A stretch of DNA of 64,000 nt from Ligilactobacillus pabuli (GTDB lineage: Bacteria > Bacillota > Bacilli > Lactobacillales > Lactobacillaceae): positions 1 to 64,000 of the forward strand of contig NZ_BQXH01000004.1 in assembly GCF_022836475.1 (NCBI RefSeq), written 5' to 3'. This document shows positions 39,097 through 48,198 of this stretch, piece after piece. How positions within the stretch are numbered: the stretch's first letter is position 1; each line of letters begins with the position of its first letter. The translations under genes were made by a program, and so were the position numbers. The notes under the pieces are model-generated. The model was given only the letters and a program-made list of their open reading frames with translations. It was not told the DNA's origin and ran no database searches.

Positions 39097-40815
39097 TTAT
39101 TCCACCGAGATCAAGTACGGATAGAGTGGTTGATCACCCTGGTGAATTTCAACCTCTAACTCATCATCTTCGGCTAAGACTGCTTCTTTAACTTGCTGAG
39201 CTTCAGTCTCATTACCATCTTCACCGACGATCAGTGTCACAATTTCACTGTCGTCTGCTAGCATTTCCGTCACAGTGTTGACTGTTGCCTGATACAGATC
39301 TTGGTCTGTGACCTTGATCGCACCATCAACAATGCCCATATAATCATTTTTCTTGATTTCTTGACCGTCAATCGCCGTATCACGAATAGCTTGAGTTACT
39401 TCACCTGAAGCCACTGTATCCAAGTCCTCTGTCATCATCTCAACGTTGTCAGCTAATTCCGCATTCGGATCAAAAGCCAGCATGGCTGTCATCCCTTGTG
39501 AAATTGACCTAGTCTTAATTACTCCGACTTCAACATCACTGACTTCTGCTGCCTGTTGTGCAGCCATAAAAATATTTTTATTATTTGGTAAAACTAAGAC
39601 TTTTGGACGATCTGTCTTCTTGATTGCAGCAATGATATCCTCTGTACTTGGATTCATTGTTTGTCCGCCATCTAAGATCTCAGTCACGCCTAAACTCTTA
39701 AACATTTTGGCCAAACCGGCACCAGAACTGATTGAAATAATGCCATAATCACCAGTATCAACACTTGGTAATTCTTCTGGTGCAGCAACTGGTTGCGATT
39801 GTGTTTGTTGTTCAGCTTCTTCGTCTTTTTCCAAAATTGTTTCATGCTGTAAGCGCATGTTATCAACTTTAACTTTGACAAGTGAACCAAATTTTTGTCC
39901 GTAAGCCAAAACGCTGCCTGGATTTTCAGTATGGACGTGCACTTTAACGACTTCATCATCTGCGATCACCAGTAAGGAATCACCAATTTCAGCCAAATGT
40001 TCCCGGAACGTATCATAGTCGAATTTTGAATCTACTAAGCGGCCCGCACCTAACCGAACCATGATTTCCGTACAGTAGCCATAATGAATATCTGCGGTAT
40101 TCAATTTACTCTGAACACTCTTATGATGCTCAGCATTGACCATTTCATCCATTTCTTGGACTGATGGCTGGTGTTTTTGGTCTTCTTCAATTCTCTTGTT
40201 GCCGCTTAAAGCGTCAAAGAAAGCTTCATAAACAAAAGTTAGGCCTTGACCGCCAGAGTCGACCACGCCGACTTCTTTTAGGACTGGCAACAGTTCAGGT
40301 GTCTGAGCCAAAGCTGTTTTAGCAGCTTCGTAAGCATCAGACATCACTTCAACACAGTCATCGGAGTTTTTAACTCGTTCACGAGCAGCCTCAGCAGCCT
40401 TTCTAGCAACTGTTAAGATCGTACCTTCAGTTGGTTTCATCACTGCTTTATAGGCAGTTTCAACCCCATTAGAAATCCCGTCAGCTAAATCTTGAGCTGA
40501 CAGTGTCTGTTTTTTAGCAGTACTCTTGGAAAAACCACGGAAAACTTGAGATAAAATCACACCCGAGTTTCCACGGGCACCCATCAGCAAACCTTTAGCC
40601 AATGCTGATGAAAGTTCACCGATCTCACTTGAAGTCGATTCTTCCACATATTTTGCACCACTAGCAAAAGACAAGCTCATATTGGTCCCTGTGTCCCCAT
40701 CTGGAACAGGGAAAACATTTAGGGAATTGATAAACTCGGCATTATTGTTCAAACGATTTGAAGCAGCCGCGATCATCTTCCGAAATTCTTGATCTGTAAT
40801 TGTTACAACTTTCAA
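39097..40815 (-). CDS. fakA: Fatty acid kinase FakA (DAK2/DhaL-like)
   Basis: 572 residues. ATPase that phosphorylates FakB-bound exogenous fatty acids to acyl-phosphate, joining PlsX/PlsY lipid synthesis. The N-terminal DhaL domain shows NVFPVPDGDTGTNMSLS (about 30-46) and KGLLMGARGNSGVILSQ; a middle domain and a C-terminal DegV-like domain (about 340-572) follow. Formerly yloV. The neighbour plsX uses the same acyl-phosphate product, which fits. FakB is not in this window. Confidence 0.94.
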   Translation of the reverse strand: MKVVTITDQEFRKMIAAASNRLNNNAEFINSLNVFPVPDGDTGTNMSLSFASGAKYVEESTSSEIGELSSALAKGLLMGARGNSGVILSQVFRGFSKSTAKKQTLSAQDLADGISNGVETAYKAVMKPTEGTILTVARKAAEAARERVKNSDDCVEVMSDAYEAAKTALAQTPELLPVLKEVGVVDSGGQGLTFVYEAFFDALSGNKRIEEDQKHQPSVQEMDEMVNAEHHKSVQSKLNTADIHYGYCTEIMVRLGAGRLVDSKFDYDTFREHLAEIGDSLLVIADDEVVKVHVHTENPGSVLAYGQKFGSLVKVKVDNMRLQHETILEKDEEAEQQTQSQPVAAPEELPSVDTGDYGIISISSGAGLAKMFKSLGVTEILDGGQTMNPSTEDIIAAIKKTDRPKVLVLPNNKNIFMAAQQAAEVSDVEVGVIKTRSISQGMTAMLAFDPNAELADNVEMMTEDLDTVASGEVTQAIRDTAIDGQEIKKNDYMGIVDGAIKVTDQDLYQATVNTVTEMLADDSEIVTLIVGEDGNETEAQQVKEAVLAEDDELEVEIHQGDQPLYPYLISVE

Positions 40816-40839
40816 ATTCTTACTTCCTCCTTGGCAGCA

Positions 40840-41202
40840 TCAATCTTCGATAACTTTCACGCCTTGAACAAAGACGTTCACAGATTTAGCCTGTAGTCCG
40901 AGCATCGAATGTAGATTATATTTAACTTTATCCTGAACATTACGGCAGACCTCAGAGATCTTAGTCCCGTAACCAGCAATAATATAAACGTCGATCGCGA
41001 TCCCGTCATCTTCTTGACGAACCACTACCCCACGTGAATAATTATCTCTTTTTAGTATTTCGTTTAAATTGTCGCGGATTTGATTTTTGCTAGCCATACC
41101 GACGATTCCAAAAATCTCTGTCGCAGCGCCTCCAACAACAGTTGCAATCACATCATTACTAATGTCAATATTGCCTAATTGGTTCTGAATTTTTACAGCC
41201 AT
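40840..41202 (-). CDS. Asp23/YloU family envelope stress protein
   Basis: 120 residues, Asp23 (DUF322) family, commonly next to fakA. Typical core: GNIDISNDVIATVVGGAATEIFGIVGMASK (about 8-38), then GVVVRQEDDGIAIDVYIIAGYG. Members are membrane-associated via partners and tied to envelope stress or alkaline shock. ATG at 41202 with AAGGAGG upstream. Starts the asp23-fakA-recG-plsX unit. Confidence 0.92.
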   Translation of the reverse strand: MAVKIQNQLGNIDISNDVIATVVGGAATEIFGIVGMASKNQIRDNLNEILKRDNYSRGVVVRQEDDGIAIDVYIIAGYGTKISEVCRNVQDKVKYNLHSMLGLQAKSVNVFVQGVKVIED

Positions 41203-41241
41203 GAAAACAGCCTCCTTGATATTAATAGACAATCATTTTTT

Positions 41242-41270
41242 ATTTTACCATATGATTTTCTGAAAACCAA
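41242..41270 (-). promoter_or_regulatory. Promoter of asp23-fakA
   Basis: -35 TTGGTT (41265-41270), 17-base spacer, -10 TAAAAT (41242-41247) with TGG before it (extended -10). Confidence 0.6.
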
Positions 41271-41394
41271 ACTAAGCTGGCGGCTAACCTGAAATTTCAG
41301 CTCAGCTCCACCACCTAGTTTATTAATTTTAAGTTTTATTGGCCAAAATTACAACTAATTTAGCTGCCAAGTGATTTTACTTTACAGAAAATTC

Positions 41395-41423
41395 TTGCAA
41401 TTGGGCTGGTATTATGATAATTT
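41395..41423 (+). promoter_or_regulatory. Promoter of rpmB
   Basis: -35 TTGCAA (41395-41400), 17-base spacer, -10 TAATTT (41418-41423) on the plus strand, about 57 bases before rpmB. Alternatives shifted by 2-3 bases (GATAAT) are possible. Confidence 0.5.
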
Positions 41424-41479
41424 AGTTTAGTGAGTAAAGCGACTTAGTTCGCTGCACAGAGATTAAGGAGGATCAACGA

Positions 41480-41665
41480 ATGGCAAAAGATTATATTACT
41501 GGCCGTAAGACTACTTTTGGCAAGAAGCGTTCTCATGCTTTGAACCAATCAAACCGTAGCTGGAAACCAAACTTGCAAAAAGTACGTATCATGGTTGATG
41601 GTAAGCCTAAGCGTGTTTACGTTTCAGCTCGTGCATTGAAATCCGGCAAAGTTGAACGCGTCTAA
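41480..41665 (+). CDS. rpmB: 50S ribosomal protein L28
   Basis: 61 residues, basic. Family pattern [26 protein letters not shown] with [10 protein letters not shown] and a C-terminal [14 protein letters not shown]. It lacks the zinc cysteines seen in some L28s. ATG at 41480 with AAGGAGG upstream. It is divergent from asp23-fakA, the arrangement known in Bacillus and lactobacilli, and ends in its own terminator. Confidence 0.97.
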   Translation: MAKDYITGRKTTFGKKRSHALNQSNRSWKPNLQKVRIMVDGKPKRVYVSARALKSGKVERV

Positions 41666-41675
41666 GACTTTAAAT

Positions 41676-41703
41676 AGGGCCCTGTAAAGGTGTCCTTTTT
41701 TTA
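41676..41703 (+). terminator. Terminator of rpmB
   Basis: Short stem AGGGCC with GGTGTCCT (bulged) and a run of seven T on the plus strand. Confidence 0.65.
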
Positions 41704-41715
41704 TACCTTGAAAAA

Positions 41716-41767
41716 TAAAAAAGTGGTCATCTAAGACATTCAAAGTTTTAGATGATCACTTTTTTTA
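41716..41767. terminator. Bidirectional terminator between rpmB and thiN
   Basis: Long stem: AAAAAGTGGTCATCTAA near 41718-41734 pairs with TTAGATGATCACTTTTT near 41748-41764 with one mismatch. A and T tracts flank it on both sides, so it serves both convergent transcripts. Confidence 0.85.
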
Positions 41768-41773
41768 TTTAAC

Positions 41774-42430
41774 TTAATCATGTGTTTGAATGGCACACAC
41801 AACCCCGCTTTGAAAAGAAAAACTGGTTGTTTCACCCACAAATTCATTACTCGACAATGAAACAGGCTCTGAAAAATCAACCCCATCGAGCCGGTATTTT
41901 GCGTCATATAAATGCAAGTCAGTCACTTTATTTAAACAAGCAAAAGCTAAGTACCTGGTATTAGGCAACTTTTTCAGCAAATGTTGACCTGGCAAATAAA
42001 AGCCGACTTGATTCCAACGGTCCACAATTTCGATTTTTTCACAAACCGGTTTAAATTCTGGCGTCAACACGAAAAAAATGTTGCTTAACAGTTGATCTAA
42101 CCGCGCACCCGTTGCACCATAAATCACAACTTTATCAAAAGTTAATTCTTGGAAAATATACCGTAAAGCCAACACCGTGTCTGTGACATCCTCTTTTTTA
42201 GGGCGAACCACACTTTTAACAGCGTGATCTCTAACTAACTGAATTTCAGCCGCCGTTGAAGAGTCGAAGTCGCCGACCGCTAAAATTGGCTTGACTCCTT
42301 GTTTGACAAGCCTAACTGCCCCATAATCGGCACCGACCCAGACTTCATCAGCCGTTGGGTGCTGCATTTTGTCTGTTAATCCAACTGGCCAATCTGCTTC
42401 TGGTCCCCCCACCAACAAATTTACGATCAT
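41774..42430 (-). CDS. thiN: Thiamine diphosphokinase
   Basis: 218 residues. Converts thiamine to thiamine diphosphate. Signatures: VWVGADYGAVRLVKQG, AVGDFDSS (about 52-59, metal/phosphate site) and KKEDVTDTVLALRY. The ATG shares ATGA with the rpe stop. Last gene of the gmk-side block; no thiamine riboswitch was seen, as expected inside an operon. Confidence 0.95.
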   Translation of the reverse strand: MIVNLLVGGPEADWPVGLTDKMQHPTADEVWVGADYGAVRLVKQGVKPILAVGDFDSSTAAEIQLVRDHAVKSVVRPKKEDVTDTVLALRYIFQELTFDKVVIYGATGARLDQLLSNIFFVLTPEFKPVCEKIEIVDRWNQVGFYLPGQHLLKKLPNTRYLAFACLNKVTDLHLYDAKYRLDGVDFSEPVSLSSNEFVGETTSFSFQSGVVCAIQTHD

Positions 42431-43086
42431 AATTGTTTTTCACTAGCCTTTCGCAAGGCAGCGATACTTTGGGCAGGATCATCTGCACCAAAAATATAGG
42501 AACCAGCCACGATTACATTTGCACCGGCTTCAAGCGCTTGCTTTACTGTTTGGTCATTGAGTCCGCCATCAACTTCGATGTCGAAATGCCACTGGTTTTT
42601 CTTTCTAGCAGCTGCTAACTGCGCAACTTTAGGCATCGTTTCAGGTAAGAAACTTTGTCCGCCAAAACCTGGATCGACAGTCATCACTAAGACTTGATCG
42701 ACCATTGGCAATACTTCGCTAATTGCGCTCACAGGTGTCCCAGGATTTAGCACGACCTCGGCTTTCATTCCAGCAGCCTTGATCAAAGATAAAACAGAAT
42801 GCAAGTGGGCCGTTGCTTCAACGTGGACACCCATCATATCAGCTCCGGCTTTAGCAAAGTCGGCCACATATTTCTCTGGCTGCTCCACCATCATATGGCA
42901 ATCAAAAACCAGTTTAGAATGTGGACGTAAGGCCTGAACAACATTTGCGCCAAAGGTTAAATTTGACACAAAATGACCGTCCATAATATCAATATGCAGG
43001 TACTCTGCCCCGGCTTGTTCAACTTTTTTAACTTCACTTGCCAAATTGGCAAAATCAGCGCTTAGGATCGATGGTGCAATTTTCAT
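42427..43086 (-). CDS. rpe: Ribulose-phosphate 3-epimerase
   Basis: 219 residues, TIM barrel. Interconverts ribulose-5-P and xylulose-5-P in the pentose phosphate/phosphoketolase route. Signatures: KIAPSILSADFANLASEV, HIDIMDGHFVSNLTFG, FDCHMMVEQPE and VMTVDPGFGGQSFLPE, with metal-binding His and Asp in place. Confidence 0.97.
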   Translation of the reverse strand: MKIAPSILSADFANLASEVKKVEQAGAEYLHIDIMDGHFVSNLTFGANVVQALRPHSKLVFDCHMMVEQPEKYVADFAKAGADMMGVHVEATAHLHSVLSLIKAAGMKAEVVLNPGTPVSAISEVLPMVDQVLVMTVDPGFGGQSFLPETMPKVAQLAAARKKNQWHFDIEVDGGLNDQTVKQALEAGANVIVAGSYIFGADDPAQSIAALRKASEKQL

Positions 43087-43157
43087 ATGATCACCTCAAT
43101 AAAAGATTTAACTTGACGATAATAGTTTAACCAACACCGTCAGTTATTGCTAACAAA

Positions 43158-44042
43158 TTAATTGTATTTTGGTTTTCTTTTGGCCAAATCACTTTGGAAT
43201 TGAACATAATTTTCATAACGACTGGCCAGAATTTCTCCTGCCTCGTATGCTTGCTTAACTGCACACTTGGGTTCCTTCAAATGCAGGCAACCGCGATATT
43301 TACAACCGTCCTGCAGTTCTACAAAATCAGGATACAATAGCGGCAGCTCCTCTTTTTTAACGTCTAAGACATCAAATGAAGAAAATCCAGGGGTATCAGC
43401 AATCAGGTTACCAGCAATTTTACGCAAAGTTACTTTTCTGGTAGTATGTTTCCCCCGACTTAGAGCCTTAGAAACTTCCGCCGTCTCCAATTGGAGTTCT
43501 GGCGCGATCGTGTTCAAGAAAGTGGACTTTCCCGCACCGGTTTGTCCCATCACTACGATCACAGAATTTTCAACCTGTCCTAAAAATTGGCTTTCTATTT
43601 CTGCAGACGATTCTCCCTCAAAAATAAAGCAGGGATAAAAGCGTTGGTAGTAGGCAACTAACCGCTCTAGCTCCTCTTTTTCAGGTGCTGTCAGTAAGTC
43701 TGCCTTAGAAAAATACAACATTGGCTGGATCTCATTTTGAGCCAATGCCGCTAACTGACGATCCAACAAATTCGTGGAAAGATCTGGTTGCCGACAAGCG
43801 GTGACCACAATTGCTCGGTCAATGTTAGCCATAGGCGGTCTGATCAAGCTATTTTTGCGCGCTAAAATTTTTAATAAATAACCTTCCTGTTGATTATCCG
43901 CCTTAAATTCAACCCAATCACCCACCAGCGGGGTCTCTTTTTTATTTCTAAAATTCCCCCGTGCTCGAGTCCGGTAGACCTCTTGATGCGCTAAAACATC
44001 AAAGTATCCACTCAGTGATTGAATGATTCGTCCTTTATCCAA
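43158..44042 (-). CDS. rsgA: Small ribosomal subunit biogenesis GTPase RsgA
   Basis: 294 residues, circularly permuted GTPase that checks late 30S assembly. OB fold (1-70), permuted G domain with YFSKADLL (G4), GQTGAGKSTFLNTIAPEL (G1, about 168), DTPGFSSFD (G3), and the zinc finger CKYRGCLHLKEPKCAVKQA near 246-264. TTG at 44042 has AGGAG 5-6 bases upstream; no ATG fits. Next to prkC, as in many Firmicutes, where PrkC phosphorylates RsgA. Confidence 0.96.
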   Translation of the reverse strand: MDKGRIIQSLSGYFDVLAHQEVYRTRARGNFRNKKETPLVGDWVEFKADNQQEGYLLKILARKNSLIRPPMANIDRAIVVTACRQPDLSTNLLDRQLAALAQNEIQPMLYFSKADLLTAPEKEELERLVAYYQRFYPCFIFEGESSAEIESQFLGQVENSVIVVMGQTGAGKSTFLNTIAPELQLETAEVSKALSRGKHTTRKVTLRKIAGNLIADTPGFSSFDVLDVKKEELPLLYPDFVELQDGCKYRGCLHLKEPKCAVKQAYEAGEILASRYENYVQFQSDLAKRKPKYN

Positions 44043-44099
44043 ACTTTCTCCTGCCTTTCTGACCTTGAATAACTCCGCTGTACGCTGTCCGTGCAGCTG

Positions 44100-46097
44100 T
44101 TAGTCTGCGGTGACGTCATCTTTTTGCATGATAACTTGTCCATCGCGGACCACCTTATAAGCGCCTTTCTTACCATCCTCTAGTTCAAAAGGCAGTCGCA
44201 TTGTTTGATCTGCTGAAATTTCTAAACTTTGATAAACTTTATCAATTTGATGATTCTTATCACCGATATAAATTTCAATTTTATTGGTCTTTTTGCCATC
44301 ATTTTGTTGGTATGGCACTTTGACAGTTAAATCAAACTGCTCACTTTCGCTGCTTTCAGATGATGAAGATGAAGACGACTCATCTTTATCATCTTCGCTG
44401 CTTTCCTTTTGGGCCCCATCGGATAACACAACATTGATCGTGTCGCCTTGATTCAGCACTGTTCCTTCTGGCGGATCTTGACGCATCACTAACCCTTCAT
44501 CAAAGTCATCAGAAAACTCATGCGAAACATTTAAGACTAACCCTTTTTCATCCGCGTAATCTTGCACACTTTTCAAAGTATAGTTAGAAAAATCACGCAT
44601 TTTGAAACTCTGTGTCCCTTTGGAAACCTGAAAAGTTACCGAAGTTTCATTTAAAACAATTTTTTTCTTGGCCGAAATACTCTGTGACTTAATTTCACCT
44701 TGCGGAATTTTATCAGAAAAAACTTTTTCTTGCTGAACAGTCACACCTTTTTTGATCAATTCTTTTTTAACTTCTTGATATTGACGTCCAGTATAATCAC
44801 CAAATTTTTCTTTATGCGGTCCTTTAGAAACGACCACATCAATGCGCAAGCCTTCCTTCACATTCGTTTTAACTTTCGGCTTAGAACTAATAATTTGTCC
44901 ATAATAATAAGTGTCGTTATATTCTTGACTGATCTTGCCTAATTTCAAATGAGCGTCTGTTAACCGTTCTCGTGCTTCGGAAGTTGTCATTCCTTGAAGC
45001 TGCGGCACGGTAGTATCCTGCGGGATCATCGCATACACAATGCCTGTTCCTATAAGTAGCACTGCCAAAAAGCTCAGGAGCAAGATCACCTTTTTCTTTC
45101 TCGACCATTTGCGTTTTTTCTTCGCAGTTTTTGGTGCAGGCGACTGCGGCTTCGCACTGTTTGCTGCTTTAACTGCGTCGGCCTGTGGTGTCGCAGCGAC
45201 CGGGGTCTCCTTGGCCAGGATCTTCGTTTCATCCTCATTCTTAAATGATGGGACCCACGGTTTTTCCTCCGCTCGCCGGTACGACAAAGCTGTTTCTAAG
45301 TCCGTTGCCATTTCTTGCACCGAAGCATACCGGTCCCTGAGATCCTTAGCCGTCGCATGTAGTACCACATTTTCTAATGCTTGCGGTATTTCTGGGTGTT
45401 CTGCCCGGACTGAAGGCATTGCCTCTTGATAATGCTTCATAATGATTGCAACAGCATTTTCACCCCGGTACGGGACATGTCCAGTTAACATTTCAAATAA
45501 AATGATCCCGAGGGAATAAATATCCGTTTGCTTACTGACAATACTTCCCCGCGCCTGTTCTGGCGAAATATAATGAACGGAACCCATTACCGTATTAGTT
45601 TTAGTCATCGTTGAATGTGAAACGGCCAAAGCGATCCCAAAGTCGGTAATTTTAACGTTACCATCTTGATCGATCAAAATGTTTTGCGGTTTCAAATCGC
45701 GGTGAATAATGCCATGAGCATGCGCATCACCAACCGCAGTTAAAATCTGCTGCATAATTTCAAGGATCCGGGGCAAGCTAAACGGAAATTCCTGTTTGAT
45801 ATAATCTTTCAGGTCCATCCCCTTCACGTATTCCATGACCAAGTACTGTAACCCCTGTTCCTCACCAATATCATAAATCATGACGATATGCGGATCGGTC
45901 AGTTCAGTTAACGACATTGCCTCTCCTTGGAAGCGTCGCACAGCACGAGCATCGTCTTGCATGTCTAACCGCAATAGTTTAACTGCAACTGCGCGCTTTA
46001 AAATCAGGTCATAAGCTACATAAACGTTAGCCATCCCACCTTCACCTAAGGTATCGATGATCTTATAGCGCCCATTTAAAACATAACCTGACTCCAT
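44100..46097 (-). CDS. prkC: PASTA Ser/Thr protein kinase PrkC/PknB
   Basis: 665 residues, membrane sensor kinase for wall growth. Kinase domain (1-270): GEGGMANVYVA, the AVKLL lysine, IHRDLKPQN, DFG and the TMTKTNTVMGSVHYISPEQA activation loop. A basic segment precedes the membrane helix (about 337-358). Outside are three PASTA repeats (about 360-565), an Asp/Ser/Glu-rich linker and an extra C-terminal beta-type domain (about 595-665), found in several lactobacillar and enterococcal kinases. ATG at 46097 overlaps the pppL stop by one base. Works with pppL. Confidence 0.96.
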   Translation of the reverse strand: MESGYVLNGRYKIIDTLGEGGMANVYVAYDLILKRAVAVKLLRLDMQDDARAVRRFQGEAMSLTELTDPHIVMIYDIGEEQGLQYLVMEYVKGMDLKDYIKQEFPFSLPRILEIMQQILTAVGDAHAHGIIHRDLKPQNILIDQDGNVKITDFGIALAVSHSTMTKTNTVMGSVHYISPEQARGSIVSKQTDIYSLGIILFEMLTGHVPYRGENAVAIIMKHYQEAMPSVRAEHPEIPQALENVVLHATAKDLRDRYASVQEMATDLETALSYRRAEEKPWVPSFKNEDETKILAKETPVAATPQADAVKAANSAKPQSPAPKTAKKKRKWSRKKKVILLLSFLAVLLIGTGIVYAMIPQDTTVPQLQGMTTSEARERLTDAHLKLGKISQEYNDTYYYGQIISSKPKVKTNVKEGLRIDVVVSKGPHKEKFGDYTGRQYQEVKKELIKKGVTVQQEKVFSDKIPQGEIKSQSISAKKKIVLNETSVTFQVSKGTQSFKMRDFSNYTLKSVQDYADEKGLVLNVSHEFSDDFDEGLVMRQDPPEGTVLNQGDTINVVLSDGAQKESSEDDKDESSSSSSSESSESEQFDLTVKVPYQQNDGKKTNKIEIYIGDKNHQIDKVYQSLEISADQTMRLPFELEDGKKGAYKVVRDGQVIMQKDDVTAD

Positions 46098-46840
46098 TAA
46101 CTGACCCCCTCACCATCAAAAGAAAGCAAGAGTGCCGTAATATTATCACTCCCGCCGGCCTCGTTGGCAGCTGCGATCAGTGCCTGACATTTTTCTGCCA
46201 GCCCCAACTGTTTTTGCCCTAAAATTTGCGCAATACCATCGTCGGTCACCATATTAGTTAAACCGTCAGTACATAATAACAGCTCTCCAGGAACAATTTC
46301 AGTTAGAGTCTGATCCAATTTTGCTTCGGATGAAACTCCCAAAGTTCGGGTAATAATATTTTTTTGCGGGTGATTTCGTGCTTCTTCCTTGCTGATCTGA
46401 CCGTTTTTAACCATTTCATTGACCAGCGAATGGTCCTCAGTTAATTGCAGCAGTTTTCCGTCACTGAACAAATAGCACCGACTATCACCAATATTGGCGA
46501 TCAAAAAGCGCTTTTCAAAGACGATCACACAGACTAAAGTGGTCCCCATTCCCATTAATTCATTATTTTGGTTGGCCGACTCCAAGATCTGCTCATTTTC
46601 AGCTGAAGCCTGTTTTTGTAACCAGGTATAAGCCTCATTAGGCATCTTAAATTCTGTTTGTTCAAATTCATACCCAATGTTTGAGACTGCCATTTCAGAA
46701 GCAACCTCTCCGCCCTGGTGTCCGCCCAAACCATCGGCAACAATGGCCAAGGCAACTCCAGCCTGGTTTTTAAAGAAGCCGACAAAATCCTCGTTTTTAC
46801 TTCTTGCTCTGCCAACGTCACTTAAATAAGAATATTTCAC
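46097..46840 (-). CDS. pppL: PP2C-type Ser/Thr protein phosphatase
   Basis: 247 residues. Removes phosphates added by PrkC. PP2C metal-site motifs: RSKNEDFVG (about 13-21), VADGLGGHQGGEVASEM (about 36-52), ANIGDSRCYLF, LLCTDGLTNMVTDD and GGSDNITALLL. Overlapping prkC assures matched expression. Other names: prpC, stp. Confidence 0.96.
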   Translation of the reverse strand: MKYSYLSDVGRARSKNEDFVGFFKNQAGVALAIVADGLGGHQGGEVASEMAVSNIGYEFEQTEFKMPNEAYTWLQKQASAENEQILESANQNNELMGMGTTLVCVIVFEKRFLIANIGDSRCYLFSDGKLLQLTEDHSLVNEMVKNGQISKEEARNHPQKNIITRTLGVSSEAKLDQTLTEIVPGELLLCTDGLTNMVTDDGIAQILGQKQLGLAEKCQALIAAANEAGGSDNITALLLSFDGEGVS

Positions 46841-46851
46841 TTCTTAACACC

Positions 46852-48198
46852 TCATTTTTGCTTAACAAGCGTTGCAATGAAAAAGCCGTCTGAACCAAAA
46901 TCATCAGGATAGATCGTCAAAGATTTAGTTTCCCGGTCATCTTTGATCCCAAACTTAGTCGTGGTTTTAACCTGAACAAAATCTGGTTCATCCGCTAAGA
47001 ATTGGTCGATCACTGCTTGATTTTCGGTGTTTAAGATCGTGCATGTACTGTAAGTTAAACGACCGCCTGCTTTAACTAATGGTGCAGTTGCTTTCAAAAT
47101 CGCTAACTGGATCTTAGCCAAATTTTCTGTGTCGCCTAAACTCTTTTCGTACTTGATCTCGGGTTTCCGCCGCAACAAGCCTAAACCAGAACAAGGTGCG
47201 TCCACTAGCACTTGATCAAATGACTCGTCAGCATACAATGTACTGCTCTTTCTAGCATCTAGTGCTTGTAAAGTAATTTTGTCACCCACACGCATGCGGT
47301 CAGCATTGGCCTGGATCAAGCGTAATTTATTCTGATGGATATCCAGTGCCTCAACATGACCACTGCCTGTCAAATATTCAGCAATTTGGGTCGTTTTTCC
47401 ACCCGGAGCCGCACAAGCATCCAAGACTTGGTCATCTGGTTTTAACTCCATTGATTCGACACTCAAAATTGCACTTTCATCTTGAATTGTGATCTTACCG
47501 CTTTGATAAACTGGTGAGTGCGGAATAAAACTGCCGCTAACTCGCAAAGCATTGGGTGAGACCCGACTATCTTGGACATCAAAGTCTAATTCCTGCAGCA
47601 AGCTAATTACTTGGTGTGTATCACTGCGTAACTGATTAACTCGAACACTTTGGGCCGGGGTCTGTAACCCAGCCTCTAATAATGAACTTGCCTTGTCCAT
47701 GCCTAATTCAGCGATCAAAGCTTCAACTAACCAGCGTGGTGTACTACTGTAAATACTTAAATGTTCAACAGGATCTTTGATGTCAGACACAGCTGGTAAG
47801 CCCTGACGACCGATTGCATGCAAGATTCCCGTCACAAACCGCCGCGTACCTTCATGTCCCATTTGTTTAGCAATTTCAATTGCTTCGTTAAAAATGGCAT
47901 GTTCTGGAATCCGGTCCAAATATTGCATCTGATAAACTGAGATCCGTAATAATTGCCGAACCCATAAGTCTACTTTTTGTGGGTCCTTGATAAATGGTGC
48001 CAAGAAATAATCGAGGGTCAACTTATTTTGAATCGTCCCATAAACCAAATTAGTGTATAAATTAACGTCCTTTGCTGACAATTGATTGGCAGCCAAGGTT
48101 TGGTCAACAATTTTATTTGAGTATGAGTTTTCCTTTTCGATCCGATTTAAGTCGCGGACCGCTACATAACGTGCACTATTTTTAAGATTATTTGTCAT
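46852..48198 (-). CDS. rsmB: 16S rRNA (cytosine(967)-C5)-methyltransferase
   Basis: 448 residues. N-terminal NusB-like domain (1-140), then the Rossmann methyltransferase with DACAAPGGKTTQIAEYL (SAM site, about 260), DAPCSGLGLLRRKPEI and the catalytic-cysteine segment YSTCTILNTEN. The start (GTG/ATG-like at 48198) lies 11 bases inside the fmt end, so they are coupled. Name sun/rsmB. Confidence 0.96.
   Translation of the reverse strand: MTNNLKNSARYVAVRDLNRIEKENSYSNKIVDQTLAANQLSAKDVNLYTNLVYGTIQNKLTLDYFLAPFIKDPQKVDLWVRQLLRISVYQMQYLDRIPEHAIFNEAIEIAKQMGHEGTRRFVTGILHAIGRQGLPAVSDIKDPVEHLSIYSSTPRWLVEALIAELGMDKASSLLEAGLQTPAQSVRVNQLRSDTHQVISLLQELDFDVQDSRVSPNALRVSGSFIPHSPVYQSGKITIQDESAILSVESMELKPDDQVLDACAAPGGKTTQIAEYLTGSGHVEALDIHQNKLRLIQANADRMRVGDKITLQALDARKSSTLYADESFDQVLVDAPCSGLGLLRRKPEIKYEKSLGDTENLAKIQLAILKATAPLVKAGGRLTYSTCTILNTENQAVIDQFLADEPDFVQVKTTTKFGIKDDRETKSLTIYPDDFGSDGFFIATLVKQK

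Noticed and set aside
41291-41302. 12-base palindrome CTGAAATTTCAG between asp23 and rpmB
   Set aside because: Short, outside both promoters, and likely by chance in AT-rich sequence.
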